Shown one piece after another: positions 32,474 through 44,964 of a stretch of DNA of 64,000 nt (its first letter is position 1; the number at the start of each line of letters is the position of its first letter). The stretch is taken from positions 310,001-374,000 of the forward strand of contig WHVA01000011.1 in the NCBI GenBank assembly GCA_015179125.1. The letters are read 5' to 3'. Source of the DNA: Gautieria morchelliformis (Eukaryota > Basidiomycota > Agaricomycetes > Gomphales > Gomphaceae). The notes below the pieces were generated by a model that ran no database searches, was not told the origin of the DNA, and saw only the letters and a program-made list of their open reading frames with translations. The position numbers and the translations under genes are program-made.

Positions 32474-33978
32474 TGAAGGATGTCCATTGTAAAATTTTAC
32501 ACCATTGTCGTATTGCTATGCATGGCTTTCTTTGCGTTACAATATCATTGACTTGTTCCATGGATGTGTTGCGTGGAGACTTTTAGTACTCACATCTGCA
32601 TCTGTCTGAGTTTGGAATTTTACCTCCAGCAGCAAGCACGCTCTCATCAATCATAACTTACTGCTTACCAACGCATGGATAGTTCCATACCATTGTCCGT
32701 GTGGACGCGTTTCACCTGAGGCCCGATGCCATCTGAACAGATCCTTACTTCTGCCATACTTAGTAGACCTACTATGATAGCGTGCGCTCCAACAGGCCAT
32801 TATAACTTACCAAGTAGGGATATACATAGCGCTGCTGCTTGTATCCTGCAGGCGAGTATCAGCCAGCATCTCTTATCAGCAGCTAGCCAGACTAAGGTAA
32901 GGGCTGCCGCGAATGGTTGTACGTGATGCCGGCCGCTGACAGGCCATGTGTTCCAACTTTGGAAGTGGCGATGGTATTTATTTGTGGTAAGTTCTTTTCA
33001 AGGTTCATGAATGACGTTACGTATGTCAAACCACCTTAGCATCCGAAACGCTCCCGTACCACCCCTGATATCAGGAACACTGTGTACATTTGGAAGAGCT
33101 AAGCAAGTCTTGCATGTGGGAGCTAGGTAGATTGAAGTTTATCTGGACCAGTGTTACTATTGTAAGTCGAGTCAAGCACACGATTTCACCCGCGCCAAGT
33201 CCTTCAGTACTTCAGTGCTTATATTGCGAGCTTCAGAGAAGTGTTTTCCAAGGTTAACTCTGCAGGTTATAGTACTGATTTGAGAACTTCACATAGCTGA
33301 GGCTGCTGAGCCTAGCATAAGGCTGTACAGGTGCCCAAAGCTCGACTGTTTCAAAGCCCATCCTGCCACAAGTACAGGAGAATATGCCCATCGGGATGCT
33401 ACCGCATTTGCCCGTCTATGTATACCCAATCTACTCACAAATACCGTTCTGCGGGGATTTTTTGACCAAATCATCCCCGTGGAGCGGTATTCCTCCATCT
33501 ACTGTAGCTGCCTCGTCACGTGGATTCCCAGCTCTAGTGGGCGGAACCGAGACTCTGATGACCGGGTGTGGCTTTAATAAGTACGCCGGTGAGCCAACAC
33601 CTATCTCTGTGCGTTGCTTGGTAATGTCGACGCTATGTCAGTGTATCGTCCGTTTCTCCTGGCTGACTGTTGATGCTCGTCCGAAGCTCAATATGGCATG
33701 CATACCGCATCCCCTCATATGTTCGAAAGCACAAACTTTAGCACAACCCAAAAGATAACAGATATGCGGATGGTTGTCGATTGAACCAATCACCTTCATG
33801 AAACTCACGAGTTCGTTCAATAATCCCGAACGAAGCCCAGCTCGCACGCTTATCTCTTCCCCCCCTTAACCTTTAAACTGGGGCAAGTACATCTTCCTGA
33901 AATGGGGAACGTATAAATGCCTACTTTGTCCGTGCTATTCCCCAGCCTCAGCAGTTGATCTGAACTTACCCAGGTGCA
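32474..33978. other. Intergenic region before the S53 protease
   Basis: No supported gene. Short frames on both strands have no recognisable domains. The last 70 bp contain a TATA box. Confidence 0.5.
33912..33917 (+). promoter_or_regulatory. TATA box of the S53 protease gene
   Basis: TATAAA lies 62-67 nt upstream of the ATG at 33979. Spacing fits a short 5' leader. Confidence 0.5.
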
Positions 33979-36232
33979 ATGGTAACGTCTCTCCTCCTTT
34001 CTCTGGTCTCTGTGTTAGCATTAGCATGTGCGAAGCCTACCCCTCACAACCTCGTGGTTCATGAGCGCCGCGAGGCCGTCCCAGAAGGGTTTGTGAGTAA
34101 CGGTGCCGCGCCACCTACTACAAACTTGGACTTGCGGATCGCACTCGTGTCCAATAATTTGGCCGGGCTTGAGGCAGCATTGTACGACGTCTCGACTCCA
34201 TCGAGTAGTTTGTACGGACAGCACCTTAGCAAGGAGGAGGTATAACAGTTGACTCGCTAACATAACATGCAACTCACACACGGTGAACAGGTTGAGGCAT
34301 TCGTCGCGCCTTCCTCGGCTACCGCTACTGCCGTGAATGAATGGCTCTCCTCCAACGGTTTGACTGCCTCCCCGGTCTCTCCTGCAGGCGACATGCTCAG
34401 TTTTTCCCTCCCCGTTTCGAAGGCCAACGAGCTGCTTGCCGCTGATTTCGCCATCTTTACCCACCAAGCTACCGGAGAACAAACCATTCGTACACTGTCC
34501 TACTCAGTTCCCGCTGCGCTCGCCAACCATATTGAATTCGTGCACCCCACGACTGCGTACACTGCCTCTTAGGTCAAAACTTACTTACCATTAACTGATT
34601 TTCCATATGTCCAGCTTCCCGATACACACAGGCGGTGCCCCGTTGGTGCTTACTCCCATTCCACATGGCGCAAATGTCTCTCCCGACGCTGTCCCAGCAT
34701 CGTGTGCGACGTTGGTCACGCCCGCATGCCGTATGCACGTTTTCTTCCTTGTCTTAGACTCAACCTAAAATAGGTTTGCTGTTCAATTAGTTGAAGCTCA
34801 ATATGGCATCCCTGCTTCAGTACCAAGTCAAACTGCTAGCCAAATTGGTGTCTCAGGATTCCTTAATCAATTTGCTCAGCAAGCGGATCTTACGGTGCGC
34901 TTTATTTTAGTCCCGGCTACAACATCTGATGCATTCCCTCGGATTTCGGTTTCCAGAGTTTCCTTACGGCTTTCCGTCCAGACATTTCCCCGACGACTGC
35001 ATTCGCCCTCCAAACCCTGGATGGAGGTTCTAACCCTCAAAGAGCTAGTCGGGCTGGTATCGAGGCCGTATGTTTCTTTCAATTTTTCAAATAGTCCTTC
35101 CGTTCCTGCTTGATCGATCATTTTCCTTAGAACTTGGACACCCAATATACGGTTGGCATTGCTGGTGGTGTGCCAGTCACGTTTATCTCTGTCGGATCGA
35201 GGAACACGGACGGAATTGACGGTTTCCTCGACATTATCAACTTCCTCATCAGCGAGGCCTCACCCCCCCAAGTTTTGAGCACAAGCTATGGATTCAATGA
35301 ACCTGGAATTCCCTTATCCATTGCCAAGTATGAATAGTTCCAATATCATTGATGAACTATGCTGATATACTAGACCAGTTCATTGTGTAATGCGTATATG
35401 CAACTTGGTGCTCGAGGTGTCTCCATTTTCTTCTCTTCAGGTGACGGTGGTGTTTCGGGCTCGCAGTCTCAGACATGCACTACATTCATCCCAACTTTCC
35501 CTTCTGGGTGTCCTTTCTTGACCTCCGTAAGTGTTGAGAGAGAATAGACTCTTGTCTGGACGACTGATCTATTTCAGGTCGGAGCTACCACAGGCATCAG
35601 CCCGGAGACTTCCGCAAGTTTCTCCTCGGGAGGGTTTTCTAACCTCTTTGGCATCCCTGCTTACCAGTCCTCAGCCGTCTCTGGGTATCTAGCCACACTG
35701 GGCAACACCAATGCTGGCTTGTTCAACACGGTCAGTCCTTCCTGAGATGCTTTCTCTGAAGCTGCTGATATTCTCACACACACAGAGTGGCCGTGGATTC
35801 CCTGATGTCTCCGCTCAAGGCGAGAATGTCGTGATCTTTGACGGGGGTCAGGAGGGGACTGTTGCGGGCACCTCGTGCTCGACCCCAATTTTTGCCAGCA
35901 CCGTCTCATTGCTCAATGCTGAGCTGCTCGCGGCAGGAAAGCCCGTGCTCGGATTCCTAAACCCATTCATCTATGCAAACCCAGGGGTGTTCACCGATAT
36001 CACTACGGGTAGCAATCCAGGCTGCAACACCAATGGCTTCCCGGTAAGTACTGTCTGAACTCTTGGCTATGCGAAATTTAACATCAGGGTCTTAATTTGC
36101 CAGGCAACTACCGGGTGGGATCCGGTAAGCCAGAGATTTCCTTCGCTGTTCGGCACCTCATGCTTTCCTTAATAGGTCACCGGATTCGGTACTCCCAATT
36201 TCGCTGCTCTGAAGACTGCAGTTGGCCTGTAA
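33979..36232 (+). CDS. Secreted sedolisin-family (S53) serine-carboxyl peptidase, tripeptidyl-peptidase-like
   Basis: Acid-active extracellular protease that would trim peptides from protein substrates. Model: exons 33979-34239, 34291-34556, 34615-34730, 34791-34894, 34957-35067, 35131-35327, 35379-35526, 35578-35730, 35786-36043, 36104-36124 and 36176-36232, in frame to 563 codons, a typical length. A signal peptide (VTSLLLSLVSVLALACAKP) is followed by the pro-kumamolisin activation domain (to about residue 180), then the catalytic domain after PIHTGGAPL. The S53 triad is present: Glu and Asp in IEANLDTQYTVG and Ser in AGTSCSTPIFAS, with the oxyanion Asp in SSGDGGVSG. The C-terminal block TTGWDPVTGFGTPNF, which carries the calcium-site region, is complete. 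Ten short introns, all GT-AG. Likely induced for protein digestion, but the sequence does not show how. Confidence 0.93.
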
Positions 36233-37671
36233 CGATCTTTTTACGAGTAGTTATGATCATGATTTTTAGTAAAGTGCTGGGAAACAAACATGTAGCATCA
36301 TGCTGAGGCCGAGTAGCTCGCTACTCGCGGACAAACTTCATCCTGTGAGGCTGGGGGCCGGGGTATGGCGGTCAAACTGCATAAAATGGTTATATTTCCC
36401 GCGCGCGTCGAAGAGGTAAACCCACGCACGCGAGAGTGGCTATGTGCCCCTCATGATAAATGCATAAATGCTTGCGGCATCAAGCCGGCATGACATCCGC
36501 ACTGATAAAATATATTTGCATTAGCAGTATTTTTTAGTCTGAGTAAGGCATACATGATGTAAAGTTATGCATCTAAGTGTTGAAGGGGGTTAAGTACAGG
36601 TGCCTGAGGCAGTACGCAAGTTTACGCAAGTTAAAATAATACAAGAATGTGGTAATGCAGAGGTATGGATATGGGGATGTGGAAGTATGGGAATGGACAT
36701 GAGAGTGTGGAGGTATGGAAGTAGGTGGATACAGGAGATCAGTATGGAAGTGGACATGGCCTGCTTGGAGAAATTGGTATGTATGTATGTGAGCATACTA
36801 ACCATCTTCAAGTTTAATGAAACAATTAGATTGAGGTTGAGGTATTAAAAAGAATAGTGCGAGGTGGTAAATAAGTAATGACGACTTGAATAAGCAAGAG
36901 AAATACGTACATTAGCTTGAGTGTAAAATATTCCAAAGGACAAAAAAAAAGAGGAAAAAAAAAGAGGGAGTTGTCAAAAGAATGGCAGTTCAAATGATAT
37001 CCTAGACTAGACTAGCCCATGGGTTATCTGGTGTTTTGAATGGACTGTCGAATCCACTGAGCTTAGGAGCTGTCTTCATTGATGCTTTGAAATCCTCAAA
37101 GCTTTTCTCCACTTCAGGGTAGAGAGTCACCTGGCTGGTGGTGAGCTGGAGGTTGTTGCTTTTTGTGGGATGGGGAGAGCTGATGCTGAAGGTGACCCTT
37201 GCTTGCTATCAGAACTAACAACATATATAGTATTTGATACTACTCATAGAAGTCAGTGCATACTCTCCCAATGCAGAGTTGAAGTGCAGACATAGGTTGG
37301 TTTCATGAGCCTCTTTGATGTTAGAAGACCACTGAAAGTCATCATTATAGTATCATCTGGAACAGGACTAAAAGTGTAGGAGTTTGAGGTACACTTCTTC
37401 TTTGATCACGTGTTATGGCTGTGTATATCATCATTGAGCTCTGCTTCCACTATGGCATCTTTGAAGTCAGCAGTTGTGTTTTAGGTGGTAATGGATTGCT
37501 TACAGGCAGAACACTTTGATGTTGATGCATCCTTTCCTTTGAGTTTGTGCATGTCATTGCTTAACTGCTTTTGGGACACTGCAGACTATTACAAGATGAC
37601 AAGACACATTAAGATATTCAAGACCTACCAAGGCATAGCTTACTTTCCTGCCACTCTTACCTCCTTTCTCA
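36233..37671. other. Low-complexity and decayed sequence downstream of the S53 protease
   Basis: It contains an imperfect purine-rich GTATGG/GTGGAGG-type tract (about 36655-36770), two A-rich runs around 36941-36963, and on the minus strand a gene fragment at 37002-37200. Nothing else is supported. Confidence 0.5.
37002..37200 (-). pseudogene. C-terminal fragment of an unrecognised protein
   Basis: On the minus strand an open frame reads TLYPEVEKSFEDFKASMKTA and then SGFDSPFKTPDNPWA before a stop at 37002-37004. The composition looks coding. Upstream, around 37480-37440, a further coding-like piece (ADFKDAIVEAELND) is cut by a stop. I do not recognise the family. It is most likely a broken host or transposon gene. 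Confidence 0.35.
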
Positions 37672-37812
37672 CATCTGACCTTGATCCCATGCCTGAATCC
37701 CCTTAGTTACTGATCCCGTTCCATCATGCATCATTTGTATATTGACATCACCCTGGTTCCCCCGCATATGCTCGCCCCTGACCCTTACCCTCGCCCATAT
37801 ATAAACCCCCTG
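37672..37812 (+). repeat. LTR-like repeat, inverted copy at 44258-44400
   Basis: About 140 bp from CTGACCTTGATCCCATGCC through ACTGATCCCGTTCC to CCCATATATAAAC recur in reverse complement at 44258-44400. The CATATATAAA box followed by about 270 bp ending near ATCATATCATAACA (38083) suggests a solo LTR with its own promoter on the plus strand. Confidence 0.6.
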
Positions 37813-38851
37813 TATGCATTCCTATTCTTCAGTCTGAAAATCAACTATCGTACCCTTTGATCCTTAGTTAGTTTCTAAGCCTTCACCTCTTGAGCCAAAC
37901 CTCACCTCTTATTGGTTTACCTCTGAAGTTGGGACTCGTGCGTAGGGTTGGCGCAGCACATAAGCTGAAGCCAAGTCCCTCTCCGACCTCCCTATCAGAA
38001 CCTCACTCCATAACCTTGGACCTTACCTCGGGTTTCGCTCCCGAGCTTGGTAAACCTTACGAAGGATCATATCATAACAGCCATGGTGTAGGGGAACGGC
38101 TGTTCAACCAGCCAAGGAAGGCTGCTCAACCAGCCCTTGTCTTTTCCTTTTGTCTTGACAACATGTAAAAACACATTTGAAGAATTAACAGTATCTGTAT
38201 GCTGTTAATATAACTGGGGAAAGGCTTTTCAAACATTCCTCTAGTTATCTTATATTTTTCCTTATTTTTCCAAAGTCTCCATGGCTCTACCATTTTTCTG
38301 TCATTACAGAGTTGTGGATCCTCTAGCACCCACAACTCTGTTCCGGGCGCTCTATTTCAAACTCCGCCAGGCACCTCGGCGGTGGCCGCATTTTCGGACT
38401 TATGGTCACCCAAGCACCCACAAGTCCGGCAGGATGGCTCTCTCAGTATTTCCAGCTGAGTCCCAAACAGTTGCTATATGCAGCCATAGCAACTGTGCAG
38501 CCTGTTTGGCTTCACCAAACAATGGGGATCATGGTCAGTCATGACAACTAGGCTGTACCAGGCTATGCTCAGCTGTGCTAAGCAGTGCTCTTAGTACTTA
38601 TGGCTACAGAGCCCTAATTGGCTCAGAACTGCTTACTCAGCTTCTGAGTGCCAAATACATGGTTATCTGGAGATACAGCCTCAATGGCTCAACCAATCCA
38701 GGCACACCTTGGTGAGTCAGGAGTACATGACTCAGCCAAGCTGTGCTATGGCACATGACCCCTTTCAGTGAGTCATTCCTGACAAATCAAGCTCTGATTG
38801 GTAGGAAGCATGGTAGAGTCCCCTGGAAACAGCCAGTTTCTTCCAACCCTT
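37813..38851. other. Repeat sequence hosting the copia-1 insertion, with three stem-loops
   Basis: No gene. After the LTR-like end near 38083 come three successive 11-bp-arm hairpins: 38307-38317/38330-38340, 38395-38405/38418-38428 and 38467-38477/38486-38496. Sequence on the far side of copia-1 (43497 onward) with a TATAAAAGG box at about 43577 is probably the continuation of the same older LTR. Confidence 0.4.
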
Positions 38852-38856
38852 TCTTC

Positions 38857-39060
38857 TGTTAAACGCAGTACAGGTATATTACTCCGATCTGAGTTCGGAG
38901 GAAGAAGCAAGTGAGTGTGATGTTACACTAGGGAACTAGCTACTTACCTGAGTTCGGAGGAAGAAGCAAGTAAGGCTTCTACACTCCGAACTCAGGGTAC
39001 TGTACAGCACGATGTCTGACTAAGCGGTTGATCGCGTCATGTGACAACGACGCTGCAACA
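38857..39060 (-). repeat. 3' LTR of copia-1 (204 bp, long form)
   Basis: Contains two copies of a 24-bp segment starting CTGAGTTCGGAGGAAG, separated by a 35-bp spacer, where the other LTR has one copy. The segment CTGAGTTCGGAG also pairs with CTCCGAACTCAG downstream, giving a hairpin. Confidence 0.93.
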
Positions 39061-39086
39061 CACCCCCTTGACGCGGGCAATCCACC

Positions 39087-42000
39087 CTAGAATAGTCCCA
39101 TGGCTCGGCGATGCTGCTCCACTGATTCGCGAGGCAAGGCCTTCGTTAATAGGTCCGCCGGCATGTTCTTTGTAGGTACGTAATCCATTTGGATGATTTT
39201 ATGTGCAACTTTCTCCCGCAGCCAGAAGTACCATAGATCAAGGTGCTTCATTCGTCCGTGATGCTCCAGATTCTTGGCAACAGATAGAGCGGACTGGTTG
39301 TCGATACAGAGGTGAGACGGTTTATTTATTGTTGAGCCGAGCTCATCCAATAAAGTGCGCAGCCAGACGATCTCGGTTCCAGCTAATGCCGCTGCTACGA
39401 ATTCGGCTTCCGTCGTGGATAGGGTAACGATGTTCTGTAGTTTGCTGGCCCAACTGACAGCTCCGGTTCCGATTTTAGCGAGGAATCCTGAGGTTGACCG
39501 TCTGTTATCCGGATTTCCTCCATGATCGGCGTCTGTCCATGTCTGGAACGCTTCGGTAGAGTTGTTTGGTGCAAAAGTGAGTGCCAAATCAGTGGTCCCT
39601 TTTAGATAACGAAGGAGATGTTTTACTGCTGCCCAGTGAGCTGGGCCCGGATTCGAGTTGAACCGTGCGAGGCATCCGACGGCGTAGGCAATGTCGGGGC
39701 GGGTCGCGATGGCCAAATAGTTCAATGCTCCGACTGCATTCAAATAAGGTAGGCCTCGCATCTCTTCTATCTCCTCAGGCGTTGATGGTCCCATGGTTGC
39801 GTTTAGGTTCAATCCTGGGACATCGGGGTGGTCACAGGGCGGCAGTCTGACATGTGGAATCTCTCGAGAATTTCTCCGATGTACTGCTTTTGTGTGAGCT
39901 TCAGCGTTCTCTGTGAGCGGTTGTAATCCACCTCCACACCTAACAGCGACATTATTTCACCTAGATCCCTCAGCTTGAATACCTTGGCCAATCCCTTTTT
40001 CACTCGGTCGAGTTCTGACTTTGAGTTCGATACTAGCGTCAGGTCATCAACAAATACGGGTATGATGATTTTGGTCTCATCACTTGTCCAGACGTAGATG
40101 CTTGGGTCTGATTGGAGGCGCTTGAATCCCAAGCCTTCCAGCGCTGTCCCGAGTCGCTTGTACCACAATCTCCCACTTTGTTTCAGTCCGTAGAGTCCCC
40201 TCTTCAGCTTGCATACCCAGTCCGCATCCCCTTGATGGTAGCCTTCTGGTTGCTCCATGTATATCTGGGCATGGTCGCTCAGTATTCCGTTCAGGTAAGC
40301 GTTGGATATGTCTATGGATTTGATGTACGCTCCCTGAAGCGCTCCTTGAGCTAGTATGGTGCGTAGTGCTGCCCATCGTGCCATTGGAGCAAAAACTTCG
40401 TCGTAGTCAATGCCTGGCCGTTGCATATATCCTTTTGCAACTAGGCGACTCTTGTATTTGTCTAACGTTCCATCAGAGTTGAGTTTGATTCGGAAAACCC
40501 ATCGTGAGCCAATGGCTTTCTCTCCGGGTGGTAGCCGTACTAATTCCCAAGTGCCGTTGTTCAGGAGCGCTTGGATCTCTGCGTCAGTTGAACCTCTCCA
40601 TATTGGTGCATCAGGGCGCTGCATTGCTTCGGCGAATGTCTTTGGGACACGGTCATCTTTGATTGTGGCATTGAATGCAAGTTCAACTTCATTTGGTGAG
40701 ATTGTATACGCTCTAGCAATGTCAGACTCATTGTATATGTATTCCAAGGCCTGAATAATTGATGCACTGGCTGCTGCGCCCCCTCAGGGCCCGGGTCATC
40801 GTGATCAGGCGGTGGCCTTGGTCTCAGGAACGGGTCATTAAGGTGCCGGTAGTCCAGCCGTGAGATGGCTCTGCTCGAGCGACAGGGTTGATCGATGGGT
40901 GCAGGTGCTGGCGGTAGAGGCAGGGCCTGGTCTGGTTCAGGTGGAGCAGGGATGACTGGGTCTGGAGTTGGGTCAGGCTGGTGGTCCCCCGGAGGGTCAG
41001 GAGCAGGATCGGGCTCGGGAGCGAGCGCATCATCTCCAGGATTTCGGTCTGGTGCATCTGGCAGGGTGACAATATTTCTCTCTAATGGAGCGGGTGTGGG
41101 TAGGAGTGAACTGTAGTCGGAGGCTTTGGTGGAGAGGCCCGGGAACTCAGATTCGTCGAAAATGATGTCGCGTGATATGATATAATATTTTGTGATGGGG
41201 TCAAGGCAGCGCCACCCTTTGTAGCCATCCTCGAATCCAAGATAGATACATTTCCGAGATCGTGGTTCTAGTCCATTTCTCTCATCCTTCTGTACGTGAA
41301 CATAGGCAGTGCAGCCAAATACGTGCAACATCCCAAGGTCTGACTTTTGGCCATGCCAGGCCTCATATGGGGTCATGTCTGGCAATGCGGACGTTGGTGT
41401 AGCATTGATTATCCGGACTAGTAGTCGTAGAGCATCCCCCCACATCAAAGTTGGGAGACGAGCTTGATGCAGTAGCGCTATCGTTCCTTCGATGAGGGTG
41501 CGATTTGTACGCTCGGAGATCCCGTTCTGCTGTGGGGTGCCTTTAGTTGTGTGCTCATGAATTATTCCCCGGCGTCGGAAGTGTTCGTCCCATTTTCTGC
41601 CGATGTATTCGCCTCCTTTGTCATCTCTGAATTTCCTTACTCTCAGGTTCAGTTGGTTTTCCGCCAGCGCCTCATAGGGTAGATAGGCGTCGAAGACCTC
41701 GTCCTTTGTTTTCAAGAGGTATACGCATCTGTATCTCGTGCAGTTGTCTGTGAAGGTTACCCAGTATCTGTGTCCGGATGACGTCCTGACTGGGAGAGGT
41801 CCGTGTACGTCAGATACGATGAGGTCGAGCGGTTTGGAGGATCGGTTGTTACTGGCCCCTGGGAAGGAGTCGCGATGCTGTTTTGCAGCAATACAAGGTT
41901 CGCAAATGTTGGGAATTTTATCGTTCGAGCTCATGTTTACTCCTTTTGCCATACCGTTTTCAAGGAGCTTGTCCAGGCGCACTGATCCGATGTGAGCTAA

Positions 42001-43302
42001 CCGCTTGTGCAGCAACAATCTGTCCACAGCAGGCAATGAGGTCGTTAGGGCGAACTCCGGGATTGGGATCGTTTCTCCGACAAGGAAGCCTGTTCCGTTT
42101 CGTACTGTCACACAAAACCACAGATTTCCGTCCTGCATGAAAGAAATGCGATCTTTTATAATATTGATGACAAAACCGTGGTGCGTAGTAAGGCGAAGGA
42201 CCGCGAGTAGATTATTTTGAAGCATGGGTACATGTAAGACTTCTGATAAGACGATACTTTGCGCTGGCTTCCCATTTATGATGGGTGTAAACAAGATGCA
42301 CCCCTTTGCAACTGAATACACGATCTCGTTGGTTGCGAGGCGGATGGGCAGGCGATAGGGTTCGTAGTCCCGAAGCCAATGTCGGTGTGGGGTCATATGG
42401 CTTGTAGCGCCCGTGTCTGTGTTCCAGCGTGTGTTAGCATCGCTAGTGGAAATGGGCGGGTATGAGGAGCGCAGACTCGCATTTCCAGCAAGTTCCTGCA
42501 CCGCTCCGTCTTGCCCGTTCTCCACTGCCTGGTGCGCATTTCTCCTTTTCTCGTTCTCCTCCCCCCATCGCGCAGGTTTAAGTTCCGGATGAGCGATCCA
42601 ACAGCGATCCGCTGAGTGCCCCCGCTTCCTGCATGCGGTACACGTCGGGATGGGGGACTTCTTTCCTCGAGCTGTGGCGAGGGCGGCTGTTGTGGAGGCC
42701 GAGGACGTCTGGCGCTTCAGGTCCTCGTTGCGGAAAGCTGTGGATACGGTCGCGTGGTCAAGGGTGCTGATTAAGAGAAGGGAGGAGGTGAATGCTCCAT
42801 ATTCCGTTTGGTCGAGTCCTGTGATCGCAGCATGGATGCCAACTTCGTCCACGATGTTTTGGACGGTAAGTGTGCTCGGCGTGAGTGCTATGAGGTCGTT
42901 GGTGGCCGCGTTGATGCAGGTGATATAATCAGTGAGTGATTCCGTGTTGTCTTTTCGTATGCTCAACAGTTTCTGTACCGCGTGGAAGCGGCTGTTCGCT
43001 ACCTGTGATCGGTGTGCGGCTCTCAATCTCTTCCACATCTCAATAGGATCATCCATCCCGCCTTCGACGTGGACGTATTGCGTTGGCGAGAGAGACTTGA
43101 GTAGGATTCCAGCTGCCTCCTCTCTTTTTAATAGCCATTTCGATACTTCTACTGCGTCGGTCGGTCTTCTGAATTCCTCAGTGACTATTCGCCACGCGTT
43201 TACTGTCATGAGTTTTCCTTGCAGTGCGATAGCCCATTCGTTGTAGTTGGAACTCATGAGTCTCACGCTGCTAGTGCGGTGCTCGGTTTCTGAATCAGAC
43301 AT
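39087..43302 (-). pseudogene. Copia Gag-Pol polyprotein with two frameshifts
   Basis: The frame from 43302 to 40561 covers Gag (MSSNYNEWAIALQGKLM), a CCHC zinc knuckle (CTACRKRGHSADRCW), protease (WNTDTGATSHM), GAG-pre-integrase, and the integrase core with Asp in LIVSDVHGPL, Asp in KFRDDKGGEYIG and Glu in GISERTNRT, then a proline/Asp-rich linker. Reverse transcriptase continues in another frame from about 40750 (SRWVFRIKLNSDG; the catalytic block VFVDDLTLV) to a stop near 39809, and RNase H with the C-terminus continues in a third frame to 39087 (QTWTDADHGGNP; LCIDNQSALSVAKN). So there are frame changes near 40760 and near 39815. Gag and the integrase domain are intact, but full Pol cannot be made without correction. 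Confidence 0.9.
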
Positions 43303-43346
43303 GGTTGGCGACTTCTTCTTCGATTTAGAGCACGGGGCCCATAACC

Positions 43347-43491
43347 TGTTAAACGCAGTACAGGTATATTACTCCGATCTGAGTTCGGAGGAAGAAGCAA
43401 GTAAGGCTTCTACACTCCGAACTCAGGGTACTGTACAGCACGATGTATGACTAAGCGGTTGATTGCGTCATGTGACAACGACGCTGCAACA
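43347..43491 (-). repeat. 5' LTR of copia-1 (145 bp, short form)
   Basis: Identical to the 3' LTR outside the 59-bp segment except for two substitutions. The inward flank on the minus strand reads GGTTATGGGCCCCGTGC, a candidate primer-binding site. Confidence 0.93.
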
Positions 43492-43496
43492 TCTTC

Positions 43497-44257
43497 CATC
43501 TTCCACAAGCTTCTTCCCCCATTCCATTAATAGATAGAAGGTTCTACCTGCTTACTAAGCTCTTGTACATTACAATATAAAAGGAGGCCCTTTGCCTGCC
43601 CTTTGAGCAATCAATCTACCCATCTTCTATCCTACACAGCTTGTGTGACTTGCACATCTTATCTAAGTTCCTAACCCGAACTAGAATACTACTCTTGCTT
43701 AGAGTAACTATTCTTAGTTAAGTAGTTGCTTTACTGCTTAGCGACTTAGCCTAACACGCTGGGTGAAACTCTACAGAGTGAGGTTGGCAATCGATTTTCT
43801 TGTCAATTAGCACTCCAATACCCAAGACGAGCTGTTCAGTTGATTTTCCTGTTCAGTGACTTTCACAAGTGAAGTCAAGTTGTGCGCGAAAGCCACTTCA
43901 CATTACTCTCTCGTTATTGCAGTGCATTGACGTTGGTCGACCCAATCCACTTACAAACTCTCCTGCGGAGCCTATTCCCTCTTTATTAAAAGGAATACTC
44001 TTGGACCCGATAGTGTCCTTGAACCTACACACTCTTTTAGTTTATTGTTCAGTGCAGCTAAGAAACGCATTGCCTTCCAGCTGTAATAACTTGGACTAGT
44101 TATTACACAGATTGCAACCAAGGTACAAATATTAAATTATTTCCGGAGTTGTGCTGCTGCATTGAACTGGTATTCTACTAGTCATGTAAGCGACATGTTC
44201 TGATATACAGAGGAGTTAGCAATAACACCAAAGTCTTGAAGGGTTCCAAAACAGTTT
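43497..44257. other. Probable older LTR remnant right of copia-1
   Basis: No gene. AATATAAAAGGAGGCCC at about 43575 looks like an LTR TATA region followed by transcribed repeat sequence. It probably belongs with 38299-38851, split by copia-1. Confidence 0.35.
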
Positions 44258-44400
44258 ATATATGGGTGAGGGTAAGGGTCAGGGGCGAGCATATGCAGGG
44301 GAATCAGGGTGAGCTCAATATACAAATGATGCGTGATGGAACGGGATCAGTAACTAAGGGGATTTGGGCATGGGATCAAGGTCGGATATGAGTCCAGGCT
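44258..44400 (-). repeat. Inverted mate of the 37672-37812 repeat
   Basis: The reverse complement aligns with 37672-37812 with roughly one difference per ten bases. Together the two copies bracket the copia-1 nest. Confidence 0.6.
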
Positions 44401-44961
44401 CGGGCTTGGGCTCGAGCTTAGAATCACAAGTACTCGGGCACGAGTATCACAAGGCTTGGGCTGGGAAAAAGGGTTGTACCGGTAAGTAACCGGCCAAAGG
44501 CCGGGTCCTTACAGGTGGCACGCCATACGCACACCTCATATGCATCTTCTAGCCGCCTACTAGATAGTTTGGGGGAAGCTATGTATGAGCCCACAGAGGA
44601 GGATGGTGATTACTGGTATGTTCCACTGTAACATTTATGGTTAGCTCAATGTGAGTGTCCAATAAGTAGCTTCCCCATTGACTGTGCTGTAGATACCCAT
44701 TGTGATTGTGGATGGAGGGAAGGAAGATACCCTGGGAAACGAGTCGACGGCTGACATCTCATCCTGCCTAGATTCAGAGGTTTGGATCTGTTGGAAGAAC
44801 AGGATATCTCTGTAGCATCTCTTTTTTCAGAGACTTTTCTGATATGGGAATCTGTTTCCATCCTTTCACCTCAGCCTGATCCGGAGCCAGGGCCAGAACT
44901 ATTGACAAATATAATGGGTTCACCATGTCCTGTGCCTCCAGAGTTAACAGACACTAACCAC
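44401..44961. other. Spacer left of the foldback element
   Basis: No supported gene. Short frames only, with repeated GGGCTCGGGCTTGGGCTCG-like text near 44400. Confidence 0.4.
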
Positions 44962-44964
44962 TAA

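Larger units (their letters stand above)
38857..43491 (-). mobile_element. Ty1/copia LTR retrotransposon (copia-1), recent, frameshifted
   Basis: Bounded by LTRs 38857-39060 and 43347-43491 (TG...CA ends) and a perfect 5-bp duplication TCTTC (38852-38856 and 43492-43496). Transcribed leftward: Gag-protease-integrase-RT-RNase H on the minus strand. A purine tract (GCAAGGGGGTG on the minus strand region just inside 39060-39070) sits where the polypurine tract should be. Apart from one 59-bp length difference the LTRs differ at only two positions, indicating recent insertion. Confidence 0.95.

Noticed and set aside
34021-34482. Minus-strand ORFs opposite the S53 protease pro-domain
   Set aside because: Shadow frames of a clearly coding plus strand with catalytic motifs.
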